DNA of 64,000 bases from Streptomyces asoensis (GTDB lineage: Bacteria; Actinomycetota; Actinomycetes; Streptomycetales; Streptomycetaceae), in contig NZ_BNEB01000003.1 in assembly GCF_016860545.1 (NCBI RefSeq), forward strand, positions 620,001-684,000. Direction: 5' to 3'. Under the pieces are notes generated by a model. It was given only the letters and a program-made list of their open reading frames with translations, made no database searches and was not told where the DNA came from. How positions within the stretch are numbered: the first letter of the stretch is position 1; each line of letters begins with the position of its first letter. Position numbers and translations under genes: made by a program. This document shows, one piece after another, positions 50,669-58,485 of this stretch.

Positions 50669-51351
50669 TTGACAGCGTGGCGACCGATCCCAGCAGTACC
50701 TCCAGTCCCAGTGGTGAGCCGAAGCCGCGCCGGGCGCGACGCACGCGTATGACGGGTGCGGAGCGCCGGCAGCAGTTGCTGGAGATCGGTCGCACCCTGT
50801 TCGCGGCGAAGGGGTTCGAGGGCACGTCGGTGGAGGAGATCGCGGCGAAGGCCGGGGTCTCCAAGCCGGTGGTGTACGAGCACTTCGGTGGCAAGGAGGG
50901 GCTGTACGCGGTCGTGGTGGACCGGGAGATGCGGCGCCTGCTGGAGATGGTGACGAGCTCGCTGACCGCGGGTCATCCCCGGGAGCTGCTGGAGCAGGCG
51001 GCGTTCGCGCTCCTCGACTACATCGAGGAGTACACGGACGGCTTCCGCATCCTCGTGCGCGACTCCCCGATCCCGCAGTCGACGGGCTCGTTCGCCTCGC
51101 TGATCTCCGACATCGCGACGCAGGTCGAGGACATCCTGGGCCGCGAGTTCAAGAACCGCGGCTTCGACCCGAAGCTGGCCCCCCTCTACGCCCAGGCCCT
51201 GGTCGGCATGGTGGCCCTGACGGGCCAGTGGTGGCTGGACGTGCGCCGTCCCAAGAAGGCGGAGGTGGCGGCGCATCTGGTGAACCTGTGCTGGCACGGC
51301 CTGGAGCGCCTGGAGGCCAAGCCGCACCTGATAGGCCGCCGCAAGTCCTGA
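50665..51351 (+). CDS. TetR-family regulator, probably of the desaturase operon
   Basis: 228 aa from ATG 50665. The HTH is in TGAERRQQLLEIGRTLFAAKGFEGTSVEEIAAKAGVSKPVVYEHFGGKEGLYAVVVDREM. The helical ligand domain follows, and the C-terminal LYAQALVGMVALTGQWWLD with VNLCWHGL resembles acyl-CoA-sensing TetR proteins such as FasR or DesT. Translational coupling to the desaturase and the inverted repeats over its promoter suggest autoregulation in response to acyl-CoA; the ligand is inferred. Confidence 0.93.
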   Translation: MIDSVATDPSSTSSPSGEPKPRRARRTRMTGAERRQQLLEIGRTLFAAKGFEGTSVEEIAAKAGVSKPVVYEHFGGKEGLYAVVVDREMRRLLEMVTSSLTAGHPRELLEQAAFALLDYIEEYTDGFRILVRDSPIPQSTGSFASLISDIATQVEDILGREFKNRGFDPKLAPLYAQALVGMVALTGQWWLDVRRPKKAEVAAHLVNLCWHGLERLEAKPHLIGRRKS

Positions 51352-51449
51352 GCACGCGGGCCTCGACCACGCAGGTCCCCACCGCGCGGATCATGAGCGA
51401 CCCGGCCGCCGGAGCAGCCAGGCTCGAGGGCGCGGGCGGCGCGCGGCAC

Positions 51450-51502
51450 ACATGTACGGGCGGGGTCCCGGCCACCAAGGCCGGGACCCCGCCCGTACAT
51501 GT
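51450..51502. terminator. Perfect 24-bp hairpin
   Basis: Two 24-nt arms that are exact reverse complements (opening ACATGTACGGGC), with a 5-nt ACCAA loop, 100 bp after the TetR stop and 100 bp before the csbD stop, between convergent genes. Longer than needed for termination. The rest of 51352-51600 shows no gene. Confidence 0.8.
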
Positions 51503-51600
51503 ACCGTCGGCGCCCCACAGCGCGTCCGTGCCCGCCGGCGCCGTGGCTTCCTGCCGTGCCTGCCGGCACCCGTCCGCACCCCGGCGCCCGCCGGTGTCGC

Positions 51601-51774
51601 TCAGTGCTTGAAGACGTCCTTGGTCTTCTCCTTGGCCTGGCGGGCGTCGCCCTTCGCCTGTTCGGCGCGCCCCTCGGCCTCGAGCCTCTCGTTGCCGACG
51701 GCGCGGCCCACGGTCTCCTTCGCCTTGCCCTTGGCCTGTTCCATCTTCGCCTTGGACTTCTGCTCGCCTGCCAC
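51601..51774 (-). CDS. CsbD-family stress protein
   Basis: 57 aa, GTG 51774, with GGGAG 9 nt upstream. VAGEQKSKAKMEQAKGKAKE followed by TVGRAVGNERLEAEGRAEQAKGDARQAKEKTKDVFKH matches the CsbD pattern (EQAKGKAKE, GNERLEAEG, QAKGDxRQAxEK). The family is induced by general stress in Bacillus and actinomycetes; its function is unknown. Confidence 0.9.
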   Translation of the reverse strand: MAGEQKSKAKMEQAKGKAKETVGRAVGNERLEAEGRAEQAKGDARQAKEKTKDVFKH

Positions 51775-51839
51775 CGTTCATCACTCCCAGTCAGGTCTGC
51801 GTGTGATCTCAGAACTACGGGTGACCCGCCTCGCGCCGG

Positions 51840-52208
51840 TCAAACCCCGCTGTCGGGTTCCAGGAACTCCAGCCGGTTGCCGACGGGGTCGTGGGCGTAG
51901 AAGCGGCGGTGTCCCGGCAGCAGCGTGTCCCAGGTGACGGGCGTGCCGTGGGCCTCCAGGCGGGCGGCGAGCTCCTCGATGCCGGTGACCCGCAGTCCGG
52001 GGTGGGCCTTGTCCGAGGGGCGGAAACCGGGCTCGATCCCCAGGTGCAGGTGGACGGGCCCGGCGCGGAACCAGCAGCCGCCCCGGGCCGCGAGCGCCGG
52101 CGGCTTGGGCACCTCGGTCATGCCGAGGACGCCGGTGTAGAAGCGGCGCTGCCGGTCCTCGGAGCCGGGCGGGGCGGCGAGCTGCACGTGGTCGACGGCG
52201 GTCAGCAT
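51840..52208 (-). CDS. VOC (glyoxalase/bleomycin-resistance) family protein
   Basis: 122 aa from ATG 52208 (MLTAVDHVQLAAPPGSEDRQRRFYTGVLGM). The beta-alpha-beta-beta-beta VOC pattern is visible with HVQLA, FYTGVLGM, HLHLGIEPGF, and RFYAHDPVGNRLEFLEP. H and E metal ligands are possible (H7, H53-H55, E116). The start abuts the stop of the methyltransferase gene (TAG-ATG), so the two form an operon. Substrate unknown; it may act on aconitate-related or reactive metabolites, by context only. Confidence 0.88.
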   Translation of the reverse strand: MLTAVDHVQLAAPPGSEDRQRRFYTGVLGMTEVPKPPALAARGGCWFRAGPVHLHLGIEPGFRPSDKAHPGLRVTGIEELAARLEAHGTPVTWDTLLPGHRRFYAHDPVGNRLEFLEPDSGV

Positions 52209-53006
52209 CTAGGCCTCCTTCGTGGCCACGGCGAACAGGCGGCGGAACGGCAGGACGGTGCCGTACCCGGCGCTCGGGTAGGCCTCGCGCAGCAGGTCGC
52301 GGTATGCGGCGACGAAGGCGTCGCGGGCCTCGGGGTCGTCGGCGAGGGCGTCCAGGGCGGGACGCAGGCCGGTGCCCCCGACCCAGTCGAGGACGGGGTC
52401 CTCGCCCTGGAGCACGTGCAGATAGGTGGTCGTCCAGACGTCGGTGGCGCAGCCGAGGCGGGCCAGCCGGTCCAGGTAGACGCCGGGGTCGTGGACGGAG
52501 TCCTCCTGGCGCAGGACGTCGCCGAGGCGGCCCTTCCAGCGTGCGGTGCCGGCGAGCTCGCGCATGAGGGCGTGCAGGGGCGCGTCGAGGTTGTGGGGGA
52601 CCTGGAAGGCGAACGTGCCGCCGGGTGCGAGGGCGTCCAGCCAGCCGGCGAAGGCGTCGAGGTGGCCGGGGACCCAGTGCAGCGCGGCGTTCGACAGGAG
52701 GAGGTCGTAGGTCTCCGCCGGCGCCCAGGTGGTCAGGTCGGCGTGGGCGAAGTCGAGGCGTGCGCCGGCGTGCGCGGCCGCGTCGGCGAGCATCCGGGGC
52801 GAGCTGTCGTAGCCGGTGACGCGGGCGGTGGGCCAGCGGTCGGCGAGGAGGGCGGTGAGGTTGCCGGGGCCGCAGCCGAGGTCGGCGATGCGGGGCGGTT
52901 CGCCGGGGAGGGCGGGGACGCGGGCGAGGAGGTCGGCGAAGGGGCGGGCGCGGTGGCCCGCGTGCCGCAGGTACTGGGCGGGGTCCCAGGTGGGGCTGGT
53001 CGTCAT
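52209..53006 (-). CDS. tam: Trans-aconitate 2-methyltransferase
   Basis: SAM-dependent methyltransferase that esterifies trans-aconitate, a spontaneous inhibitor of aconitase, 265 aa from ATG 53006 (MTTSPTWDPAQYLRHAGHRARPFADLL). WDPAQYLRHAGHRARPFADLLARV is the Tam opening; IADLGCGPGNLTALLADRWP is SAM motif I; ALHWVPGHLDAFAGWLDALAPGGTFAFQVPHNLDAP is the Tam catalytic region. Divergent from a MarR regulator, with two inverted repeats between, as for S. coelicolor tam/tamR. Confidence 0.93.
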   Translation of the reverse strand: MTTSPTWDPAQYLRHAGHRARPFADLLARVPALPGEPPRIADLGCGPGNLTALLADRWPTARVTGYDSSPRMLADAAAHAGARLDFAHADLTTWAPAETYDLLLSNAALHWVPGHLDAFAGWLDALAPGGTFAFQVPHNLDAPLHALMRELAGTARWKGRLGDVLRQEDSVHDPGVYLDRLARLGCATDVWTTTYLHVLQGEDPVLDWVGGTGLRPALDALADDPEARDAFVAAYRDLLREAYPSAGYGTVLPFRRLFAVATKEA

Positions 53007-53039
53007 GCCTCCCACCCTCCCCCCGCTTTTCTCTCGATG

Positions 53040-53067
53040 TCAAGAGACTTGATATCAAGAGACTTCA
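53040..53067. promoter_or_regulatory. Two TamR-type operators between tam and tamR
   Basis: TCAAG-AGA-CTTGA at 53040-53052 and TCAAG-AGA-CTTCA at 53055-53067, 15 bp centre to centre, in the 89-bp divergent gap. This arrangement suits one MarR regulator repressing both genes. Confidence 0.75.
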
Positions 53068-53095
53068 TGTCGACACAACCACTACACTGATCGTC

Positions 53096-53593
53096 ATGGA
53101 GGACGAGGTCGATCGGCTGGTCGCAGCGTGGCGCCGGGAGCGCCCGGACCTCGACGTGGAGCCGCTGGAAGTACTCAGCCGGGTGAGCAGACTGGCCCGG
53201 CACCTGGACCGCGCACGCCGGCTGGCCTTCTCCGAGCACCAGCTGGAGCCCTGGGAGTTCGACGTGCTGACCGCGCTCAGGCGCGCGGGGGCGCCCTACC
53301 AGCTCTCGCCGGGCCAGTTGCTGACGCAGACGCTGGTGACGTCGGGCACGATGACGAACCGTATCGACCGGCTCGCGAAGAAGGGCCTGGTGGAGCGCCT
53401 GCCGGACCCGAGCGACCGCCGGGGCGTGCTCGTGCGGCTCACGGACGACGGCAAGGACCGCGCCGACCAGGCACTCGCGGGACTGCTCGACCAGGAACGG
53501 GCCATCCTGGCCGAGCTCTCCCAGACCCAGCGCGGTGAACTGGCGGGACTGCTACGCCAGTTGACCGCCCCGTTCGACAACATCCCCGGCTAG
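53096..53593 (+). CDS. tamR: MarR-family regulator (TamR-like)
   Basis: 165 aa from ATG 53096. The extended N-terminal helix (MEDEVDRLVAAWRRERPDLD) before the winged helix resembles the UrtR/TamR subgroup. The winged HTH is LSPGQLLTQTLVTSGTMTNRIDRLAKKGLVERLPDPSDRRGVLVRLTDDG. In S. coelicolor TamR binds citrate, cis-/trans-aconitate and isocitrate and controls tam and aconitase. The same role here is inferred from the divergent tam gene and the operators at 53040-53067. Its last 42 bp overlap the end of the next gene on the opposite strand. Confidence 0.9.
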   Translation: MEDEVDRLVAAWRRERPDLDVEPLEVLSRVSRLARHLDRARRLAFSEHQLEPWEFDVLTALRRAGAPYQLSPGQLLTQTLVTSGTMTNRIDRLAKKGLVERLPDPSDRRGVLVRLTDDGKDRADQALAGLLDQERAILAELSQTQRGELAGLLRQLTAPFDNIPG

Positions 53594-54319
53594 GTCCACC
53601 GGTCCGACACCCGCGCGCCGGGCGAGGGCGACCGCGGCGAGGGTGGAGTGGACGCCCAGCTTGCCCAGGACGTTCTGCATATGGGTGCGGACGGTGTGCG
53701 GGGAGAGGAACAGCCGGTCGGCCACCGCCTTGCGGCCCAGCCCCGCGACCATGCAGCGCAGCACCTCCCGCTCCCTCGGCGTGAGGGACTCCACCAGCCG
53801 CTCGCTCTCGGTGCGGTGCTTGCGGGCCGCCGTCAACTCCCGCAGGACACCGGTGAGCAGGGCCGGAGGCAGATGGGTCTCCTCCCGCAGCACCCCGCGG
53901 ATCACGGTCAGCAGGCGGGACAGCGAACAGTCCTTCGCCACCCAGCCGGACGCCCCGGCCTGGAGGGCGAGAGCCGCGCGACGCGGGTCGTCCTTCTCGG
54001 CGAGGACGACGACACGGACCTGCGGCTGCGCGCCGCGGACCCCGGCGACCAGGGAGATCCCGTCGACGAGGCCGTCCTCCCCGACCTCCTGCACGGGCAC
54101 CGCGGGCCGTATGCCCGGCAGGGTGCCGCCGAGGTCGGCGTCGACGAGCAGCACGTCGTAGCGGCGGCCCTCGGCGGCCGCGCGCTCCAGGCTGCGCAAC
54201 GCCGCCGGGCCGCTGCCGGCCGCGGACACGTCCACGTCGGGCTCGGCGGCCAGCGCCGCGGCGAGCGACTCGGCGAAGATGCGGTGGTCGTCGACGACCA
54301 GTACACGAATGCGAACCAC
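53552..54319 (-). CDS. NarL/FixJ-family response regulator
   Basis: 255 aa from GTG 54319 (VVRIRVLVVDDHRIFAESLAAAL), with GGGGG 4-9 nt upstream. The receiver has the acidic pair D10-D11, phosphoacceptor D60 (YDVLLVDADL) and K128 (GASGWVAKDC). The LuxR-type HTH is LTPREREVLRCMVAGLGRKAVADRLFLSPHTVRTHMQNVLGKLGVHSTLAAVALA. The loop between D60 and K128 is longer than usual. No kinase gene adjoins it. Its 3' end overlaps the tamR 3' end by 42 bp on the opposite strand. Confidence 0.93.
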   Translation of the reverse strand: MVRIRVLVVDDHRIFAESLAAALAAEPDVDVSAAGSGPAALRSLERAAAEGRRYDVLLVDADLGGTLPGIRPAVPVQEVGEDGLVDGISLVAGVRGAQPQVRVVVLAEKDDPRRAALALQAGASGWVAKDCSLSRLLTVIRGVLREETHLPPALLTGVLRELTAARKHRTESERLVESLTPREREVLRCMVAGLGRKAVADRLFLSPHTVRTHMQNVLGKLGVHSTLAAVALARRAGVGPVDLAGDVVERGGQLA

Positions 54320-54600
54320 GAAACCCCCTTCCCCGAGCTCCTTGAAAGAGCTGGGGATACCCCAAGGTCCGGAGACGGAGAACGACGACCGGCGCGGGCA
54401 CGACGCCCGGAGAGGGTGCCGCTGCCGCAACGGCCGCCGCCGTGCAGAGACTGCTACCCCCACCGCGGGCGTCGTACCCGACTGTCTCGCCCCCTGATGA
54501 GCACCGGCCCCCACCGGCACTGTTCACAGGGTAGGGCTGTGGGCGTACAGCGGAAGGCAAATAGCAGAACTGGTCCGGGGCCGCGTTTATCGTGTGCCGC

Positions 54601-55086
54601 ATGTTTCGTCTTGAGACAGAAATCGACAAGGCCCGTCGCGATCTTCTCCGTTCGCGGTTGCTCGCCACCAACACGGAGGCCTCCCCCACGCTGCGCGCGC
54701 TGCGCGGCACCCCCGCCGAACGCGAGTCGCCTCTGCACATCTGGGCCTCGGACCTCGAGGGCGAGCTGGCCGGCGGCCTGGTGGGCCACACCTGGACGAC
54801 CTGGCTGCACGTCACCTACCTCTGGGTCGACGCCCGGCACCGCGGCGGGGGCCTCGGCGGCCGTCTCCTCGCCGAGGCGGAGCGCGTCGCGCGCGCGGAA
54901 CGCGGCTGCGACCGCGTACGCCTGGAGACCTGGGACTTCCAGGCACCGGAGTTCTACCGGCGGCAGGGGTACGACATCGTGTGCACGATCGAGGACTACC
55001 CCCCGGGCCTGACGGAGTACACCCTGACCAAGCGACTGGGGCGGGCCGCCCCCGGCCCGACCGGGGCCGGGGGGCCGGGACGGTGA
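54601..55086 (+). CDS. GNAT-family N-acetyltransferase
   Basis: 161 aa from ATG 54601 (MFRLETEIDKARRDLLRSRL); a GTG three codons earlier is also possible. LHVTYLWVDARHRGGGLGGRLLAEAERVARAERG is GNAT motif A with the RHRGGGLGG acetyl-CoA loop, and FQAPEFYRRQGYDIVCTIEDYPPG is motif B. It starts 281 bp from the divergent response regulator gene; the gap contains no other gene that I can see. Substrate unknown. Confidence 0.88.
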   Translation: MFRLETEIDKARRDLLRSRLLATNTEASPTLRALRGTPAERESPLHIWASDLEGELAGGLVGHTWTTWLHVTYLWVDARHRGGGLGGRLLAEAERVARAERGCDRVRLETWDFQAPEFYRRQGYDIVCTIEDYPPGLTEYTLTKRLGRAAPGPTGAGGPGR

Positions 55087-55087
55087 A

Positions 55088-55122
55088 GGGCGGTGGGGGC
55101 GCGGTCCGCGCCCCCACCGCCC
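55088..55122. terminator. Bidirectional terminator between GNAT and galK
   Basis: GGGCGGTGGGGGCGCG pairs perfectly with CGCGCCCCCACCGCCC around a 3-nt loop. It lies directly at the GNAT stop and 14 bp before the galK stop. Confidence 0.85.
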
Positions 55123-55135
55123 CGAAGAGCTCCGC

Positions 55136-56293
55136 TCAGCCCAGTCGGCGCGCGCCCGCGGAGGGAACGGCCTCGAAGACCCGGGGGGCCTTGTACCCGG
55201 CCACCGCGAAGGCCTCCTGGACCGCCTTGGTGAGGCCCTCGACGTCGGCGGCCTCGGCCAGCACGATCGCCGATCCGCCGAAGCCCCCGCCCGTCATCCG
55301 CGCACCGAGCGCCCCGCCCGCGAGGGCGGTGTCGACGACGAGGTCCAGCTCGGGGCAGGAGACCCGGAAGTCGTCCCGCAGGGAGGCGTGACCCGCCGTC
55401 AGGACCGGGCCGACGGCGCGGGTGTCGCCGCCCGACTCCAGGAGGGCGACGACCTGCTCGACGCGCTGGTCCTCCGTCACCACGTGGCGCACCAGCCGGC
55501 GCACCTCCTCCTCGTCGCCGAGGCGGTCGAGCGCCGCGTCCAGGTCGGCGTACGCGATGTCGCGCAGCGCGTCGACGCCGAGCAGGGCGGCGCCCTTCTC
55601 GCAGCCGGCCCGCCGCTTGCCGTACTCGCCGCCGCTGTGGGCGTGCGTGACCTGGGTGTCGACGACCAGCAGGCGCAGTCCCTCGGCGGCCAGGTCGAGG
55701 GGGATCTGCTTCTGGGACAGGTCGCGTGTGTCGAGGAACAGCGCGTGGCCGGCCTCGCAGCAGGCGGACGCCGTCTGGTCCATGATGCCGGTGGGCGCGC
55801 CGACGTAGACGTTCTCGGCGCGCTGGCACAGCCGGGCCAGCTGCCAGCCCTGGAGCCCGAGCCCGAAGAGGTCGTTCAGCGCCAGGGCCACGACGACCTC
55901 GATGGCGGCGGACGACGACAGGCCCGCGCCCGACGGGACCGTCGAGGACAGGTGGACGTCGGCGCCGGTCACCGGGTGGCCGGCCTCGCGCAGCGCCCAC
56001 ACCACACCGGCCGGGTACGCCGTCCACTTGCTGTCGGAGCCGGGCGACAGGTCGTCGAGGCGCAGCTCGGCGACGCCGCTGTCGAGGTCGGCCGAGTGCA
56101 GTCGCAGCACGCCGTCCGTGCGCGGGGAGACCGCCGCGACGGCGATGTGCGGCAGCGCGAAGGGCATCACGAAGCCGTCGTTGTAGTCGGTGTGCTCACC
56201 GATGAGGTTGACGCGGCCGGGCGCCGCCCACACCCCGTCGGGCTCGGCCCCGTACAGCCGGACGAACCCCTCGCGGACTTCCTGTGCCCCCAC
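55136..56293 (-). CDS. galK: Galactokinase
   Basis: Phosphorylates galactose at C1 (Leloir pathway), 385 aa. Start GTG 56293 ([22 protein letters not shown]), sharing one base with the galE stop (TAGTG). GRVNLIGEHTDYNDGFVMP is the galactokinase signature, VPSGAGLSSSAAIEVVVA the GHMP ATP loop, and MTGGGFGGSAIVL motif 3. Third gene of the galTEK operon. Confidence 0.96.
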   Translation of the reverse strand: MGAQEVREGFVRLYGAEPDGVWAAPGRVNLIGEHTDYNDGFVMPFALPHIAVAAVSPRTDGVLRLHSADLDSGVAELRLDDLSPGSDSKWTAYPAGVVWALREAGHPVTGADVHLSSTVPSGAGLSSSAAIEVVVALALNDLFGLGLQGWQLARLCQRAENVYVGAPTGIMDQTASACCEAGHALFLDTRDLSQKQIPLDLAAEGLRLLVVDTQVTHAHSGGEYGKRRAGCEKGAALLGVDALRDIAYADLDAALDRLGDEEEVRRLVRHVVTEDQRVEQVVALLESGGDTRAVGPVLTAGHASLRDDFRVSCPELDLVVDTALAGGALGARMTGGGFGGSAIVLAEAADVEGLTKAVQEAFAVAGYKAPRVFEAVPSAGARRLG

Positions 56294-57279
56294 TACGACT
56301 CCCTTGCGCTGCTTGCGATGTGCTGCGCGAACTCCCACGCGTCCGCGACGATACCCGCGAGGTCCGCGCGGGACGGGTTCCAGCCCAGCTGCTCGCGGGC
56401 GGTGGCCGCCGAGGCGACCAGGACGGCCGGGTCGCCGCCGCGGCGAGGGGCCACGACCTCGGGGATCGGGTGGCCGGTGACCTCGCGCACGGTCTCGATG
56501 ACCTCGCGCACGGAGAAGCCGTTGCCGTTGCCGAGGTTGCACACGAGGTGCTCGCCGGGCTTCGCGGCGGCGACGGCGAGCAGGTGCGCCTCGGCGAGGT
56601 CGGCGACGTGGATGTAGTCGCGCACGCAGGTGCCGTCGGGCGTCGGGTAGTCGTCGCCGAAGACCGAGACGGACTCGCGGCGGCCCTGCGCGACCTGGAG
56701 GACGAGCGGGATGAGGTGCGACTCGGGGTCGTGACGCTCGCCCTGTGCGCCGTAGGCGCCCGCCACGTTGAAGTACCGCAGGGAGACGGCGCCCAGGCCG
56801 TGGGCCGCCGCCTCACCGCTGATCATGTGGTCGACGGCCAGCTTGGAGGCGCCGTAGGGGTTGGTCGGCCTCGTGGGCGCGGACTCGACGATCGGGACCT
56901 GCTCGGGCTCGCCGTAGGTCGCCGCCGTGGAGGAGAAGACCAACCGGCGCACGCCCGCCTCGCGCATCGCGGCGAGCAGGGCCATGGTGCCGCCGACGTT
57001 GTTGTCCCAGTACTTCTCGGGCTTGACGACGGACTCGCCGACCTGCGAGAACGCGGCGAAGTGCAGAACGGCGTCGAAGGAGCCGTCGAGCCACTTGGCC
57101 GCGTCGCGGATGTCGCCCTCGATGAACGAGGCGCCCGCCGGGACGCCCTCGCGGAACCCGGTGGACAGGTTGTCGAGGACGACGACCTCGTGGCCGGCCT
57201 CGATCAGGTGCTGGGCGACCACGCCGCCGACGTAGCCCGCGCCGCCCGTGACCAGATACTTGCCGCTCGTGCCGCTCAT
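56293..57279 (-). CDS. galE: UDP-glucose 4-epimerase
   Basis: Interconverts UDP-galactose and UDP-glucose, 328 aa from ATG 57279. [20 protein letters not shown] is the NAD loop, [13 protein letters not shown] and [12 protein letters not shown] carry the catalytic Ser region, and [11 protein letters not shown] is the YxxxK pair. [19 protein letters not shown] is the family end motif. It overlaps the galT stop by ATGA and galK by one base, so translation of the three genes is coupled. Confidence 0.96.
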   Translation of the reverse strand: MSGTSGKYLVTGGAGYVGGVVAQHLIEAGHEVVVLDNLSTGFREGVPAGASFIEGDIRDAAKWLDGSFDAVLHFAAFSQVGESVVKPEKYWDNNVGGTMALLAAMREAGVRRLVFSSTAATYGEPEQVPIVESAPTRPTNPYGASKLAVDHMISGEAAAHGLGAVSLRYFNVAGAYGAQGERHDPESHLIPLVLQVAQGRRESVSVFGDDYPTPDGTCVRDYIHVADLAEAHLLAVAAAKPGEHLVCNLGNGNGFSVREVIETVREVTGHPIPEVVAPRRGGDPAVLVASAATAREQLGWNPSRADLAGIVADAWEFAQHIASSARES

Positions 57280-58337
57280 GAACTCGCTACCTCTCGCAGT
57301 CGCCGGGCCGCGGCCTCCGGCGGCACGTCGTTGATGAAGACGTTCATGCCGGATTCGGAGCCCGCGAGGAACTTCAGCTTGCCGGAAGTCCTGCGGATGG
57401 TGAAAAGCTCGAGATGGAGCGCGAAGTCGTCCCGGTTGACGCCCTCGAACTCCTCCAGCGCGCCGAACGGCGCCTGGTGCCAGGCGGCGATGTACGGCGT
57501 GGGCGGTTCACCTTCGCCGAAGATCCGGTCGAAGCGCCTCAAGAGTTCCAGATAGACCTGGGGGAACTCTGTGCGCGCGTCCTCGTCGAGGGCGAGCAGG
57601 TCCGGCACCCGGCGCTTGGGGTAGAGGTGCACCTCGTAGGGCCAGTGCGCGGCGTACGGCACGAACGCGACCCAGTGTTCACCCTCCAGGACGACCCGCT
57701 CGTCGGCGAGTTCACGCCGCAGGACGTCGTCGAAGAGGTTCTCCCCGCCGGTCGCCTCCTTGTGCGCCGCCACCGAACGCAGCATCAGGGCGGTGCGCGG
57801 AGTGGTGAACGGGTAGGCGTAGATCTGCCCGTGCGGGTGACCCAGTGTCACGCCGATCTCGGCGCCGCGGTTCTCGAAGCAGAACACCTGTTCCACGGAG
57901 GGCAGATGCGACAGCTCGGACGTCCGGTCCGTCCACGCGTCGAGGACCAGTCGCGCCTGCTCCTCGGTGAGGTCGGCGAAGGACGCGTTGTGGTCGGAGG
58001 TGAAGCAGACGACCTCACAGCGCCCGGAGTCCCCGGCCAGGGAGGGGAAACGATTCTCGAAGACGACGGCGTCGTACGACGAGTCCGGGATCTCGCTCAG
58101 CCGGTCGCCCTGGGAGGGACAGAGCGGGCACTCGTCGGCCGGCGGGTGGTAGATGCGCCCCTGGCGGTGCGAGGCGACGGCGATGGAATCGCCGAGCAGC
58201 GGGTCCCGCCGTACCTCCGAAGTGGTGACGGTGGGGTCCAGCGGACGCCTGTCCACCGCGTCGCGCACCGAGTCGTCCCGCTGGTCGTAGTAGATCAGCT
58301 CACGACCGTCGGCCAAGCGGGTCGAGGTCTTCTTCAC
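57276..58337 (-). CDS. galT: Galactose-1-phosphate uridylyltransferase
   Basis: Transfers UMP from UDP-glucose to galactose-1-phosphate, 353 aa. Start GTG 58337 ([21 protein letters not shown]), with GGAGGAG 6-12 nt upstream; an upstream in-frame extension has no ribosome site. [12 protein letters not shown] gives the zinc cysteines, [24 protein letters not shown] holds the catalytic HPHGQ, and the C-terminal half is the second HIT-like fold ([14 protein letters not shown]). First gene of the operon; transcription begins in the A-rich divergent region upstream. Confidence 0.96.
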   Translation of the reverse strand: MKKTSTRLADGRELIYYDQRDDSVRDAVDRRPLDPTVTTSEVRRDPLLGDSIAVASHRQGRIYHPPADECPLCPSQGDRLSEIPDSSYDAVVFENRFPSLAGDSGRCEVVCFTSDHNASFADLTEEQARLVLDAWTDRTSELSHLPSVEQVFCFENRGAEIGVTLGHPHGQIYAYPFTTPRTALMLRSVAAHKEATGGENLFDDVLRRELADERVVLEGEHWVAFVPYAAHWPYEVHLYPKRRVPDLLALDEDARTEFPQVYLELLRRFDRIFGEGEPPTPYIAAWHQAPFGALEEFEGVNRDDFALHLELFTIRRTSGKLKFLAGSESGMNVFINDVPPEAAARRLREVASS

Positions 58338-58404
58338 CGCGACTCTCCTCCGTACCTCTGGACCCGCGGACCCAGATCCGTACACCTAGCGAAGCTTCCA
58401 ACAG

Positions 58405-58458
58405 AACCAAACACATAAAACCATAAACCCCCACGCGAGTCACCACCACAACCAAACA
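58405..58458. promoter_or_regulatory. gal divergent control region with AACCAAACA repeats
   Basis: The 148-bp gap between galT and the symporter is strikingly A/C-rich and G-poor for this genome. AACCAAACA occurs at 58405-58413 and 58450-58458, 45 bp apart in the same orientation. Both divergent promoters and galactose-responsive sites should lie here; the gal promoters of Streptomyces are known to carry direct repeats in this region. Confidence 0.55.
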
Positions 58459-58485
58459 AAGAACACCAAAAGAAGTGAGCAGGGC

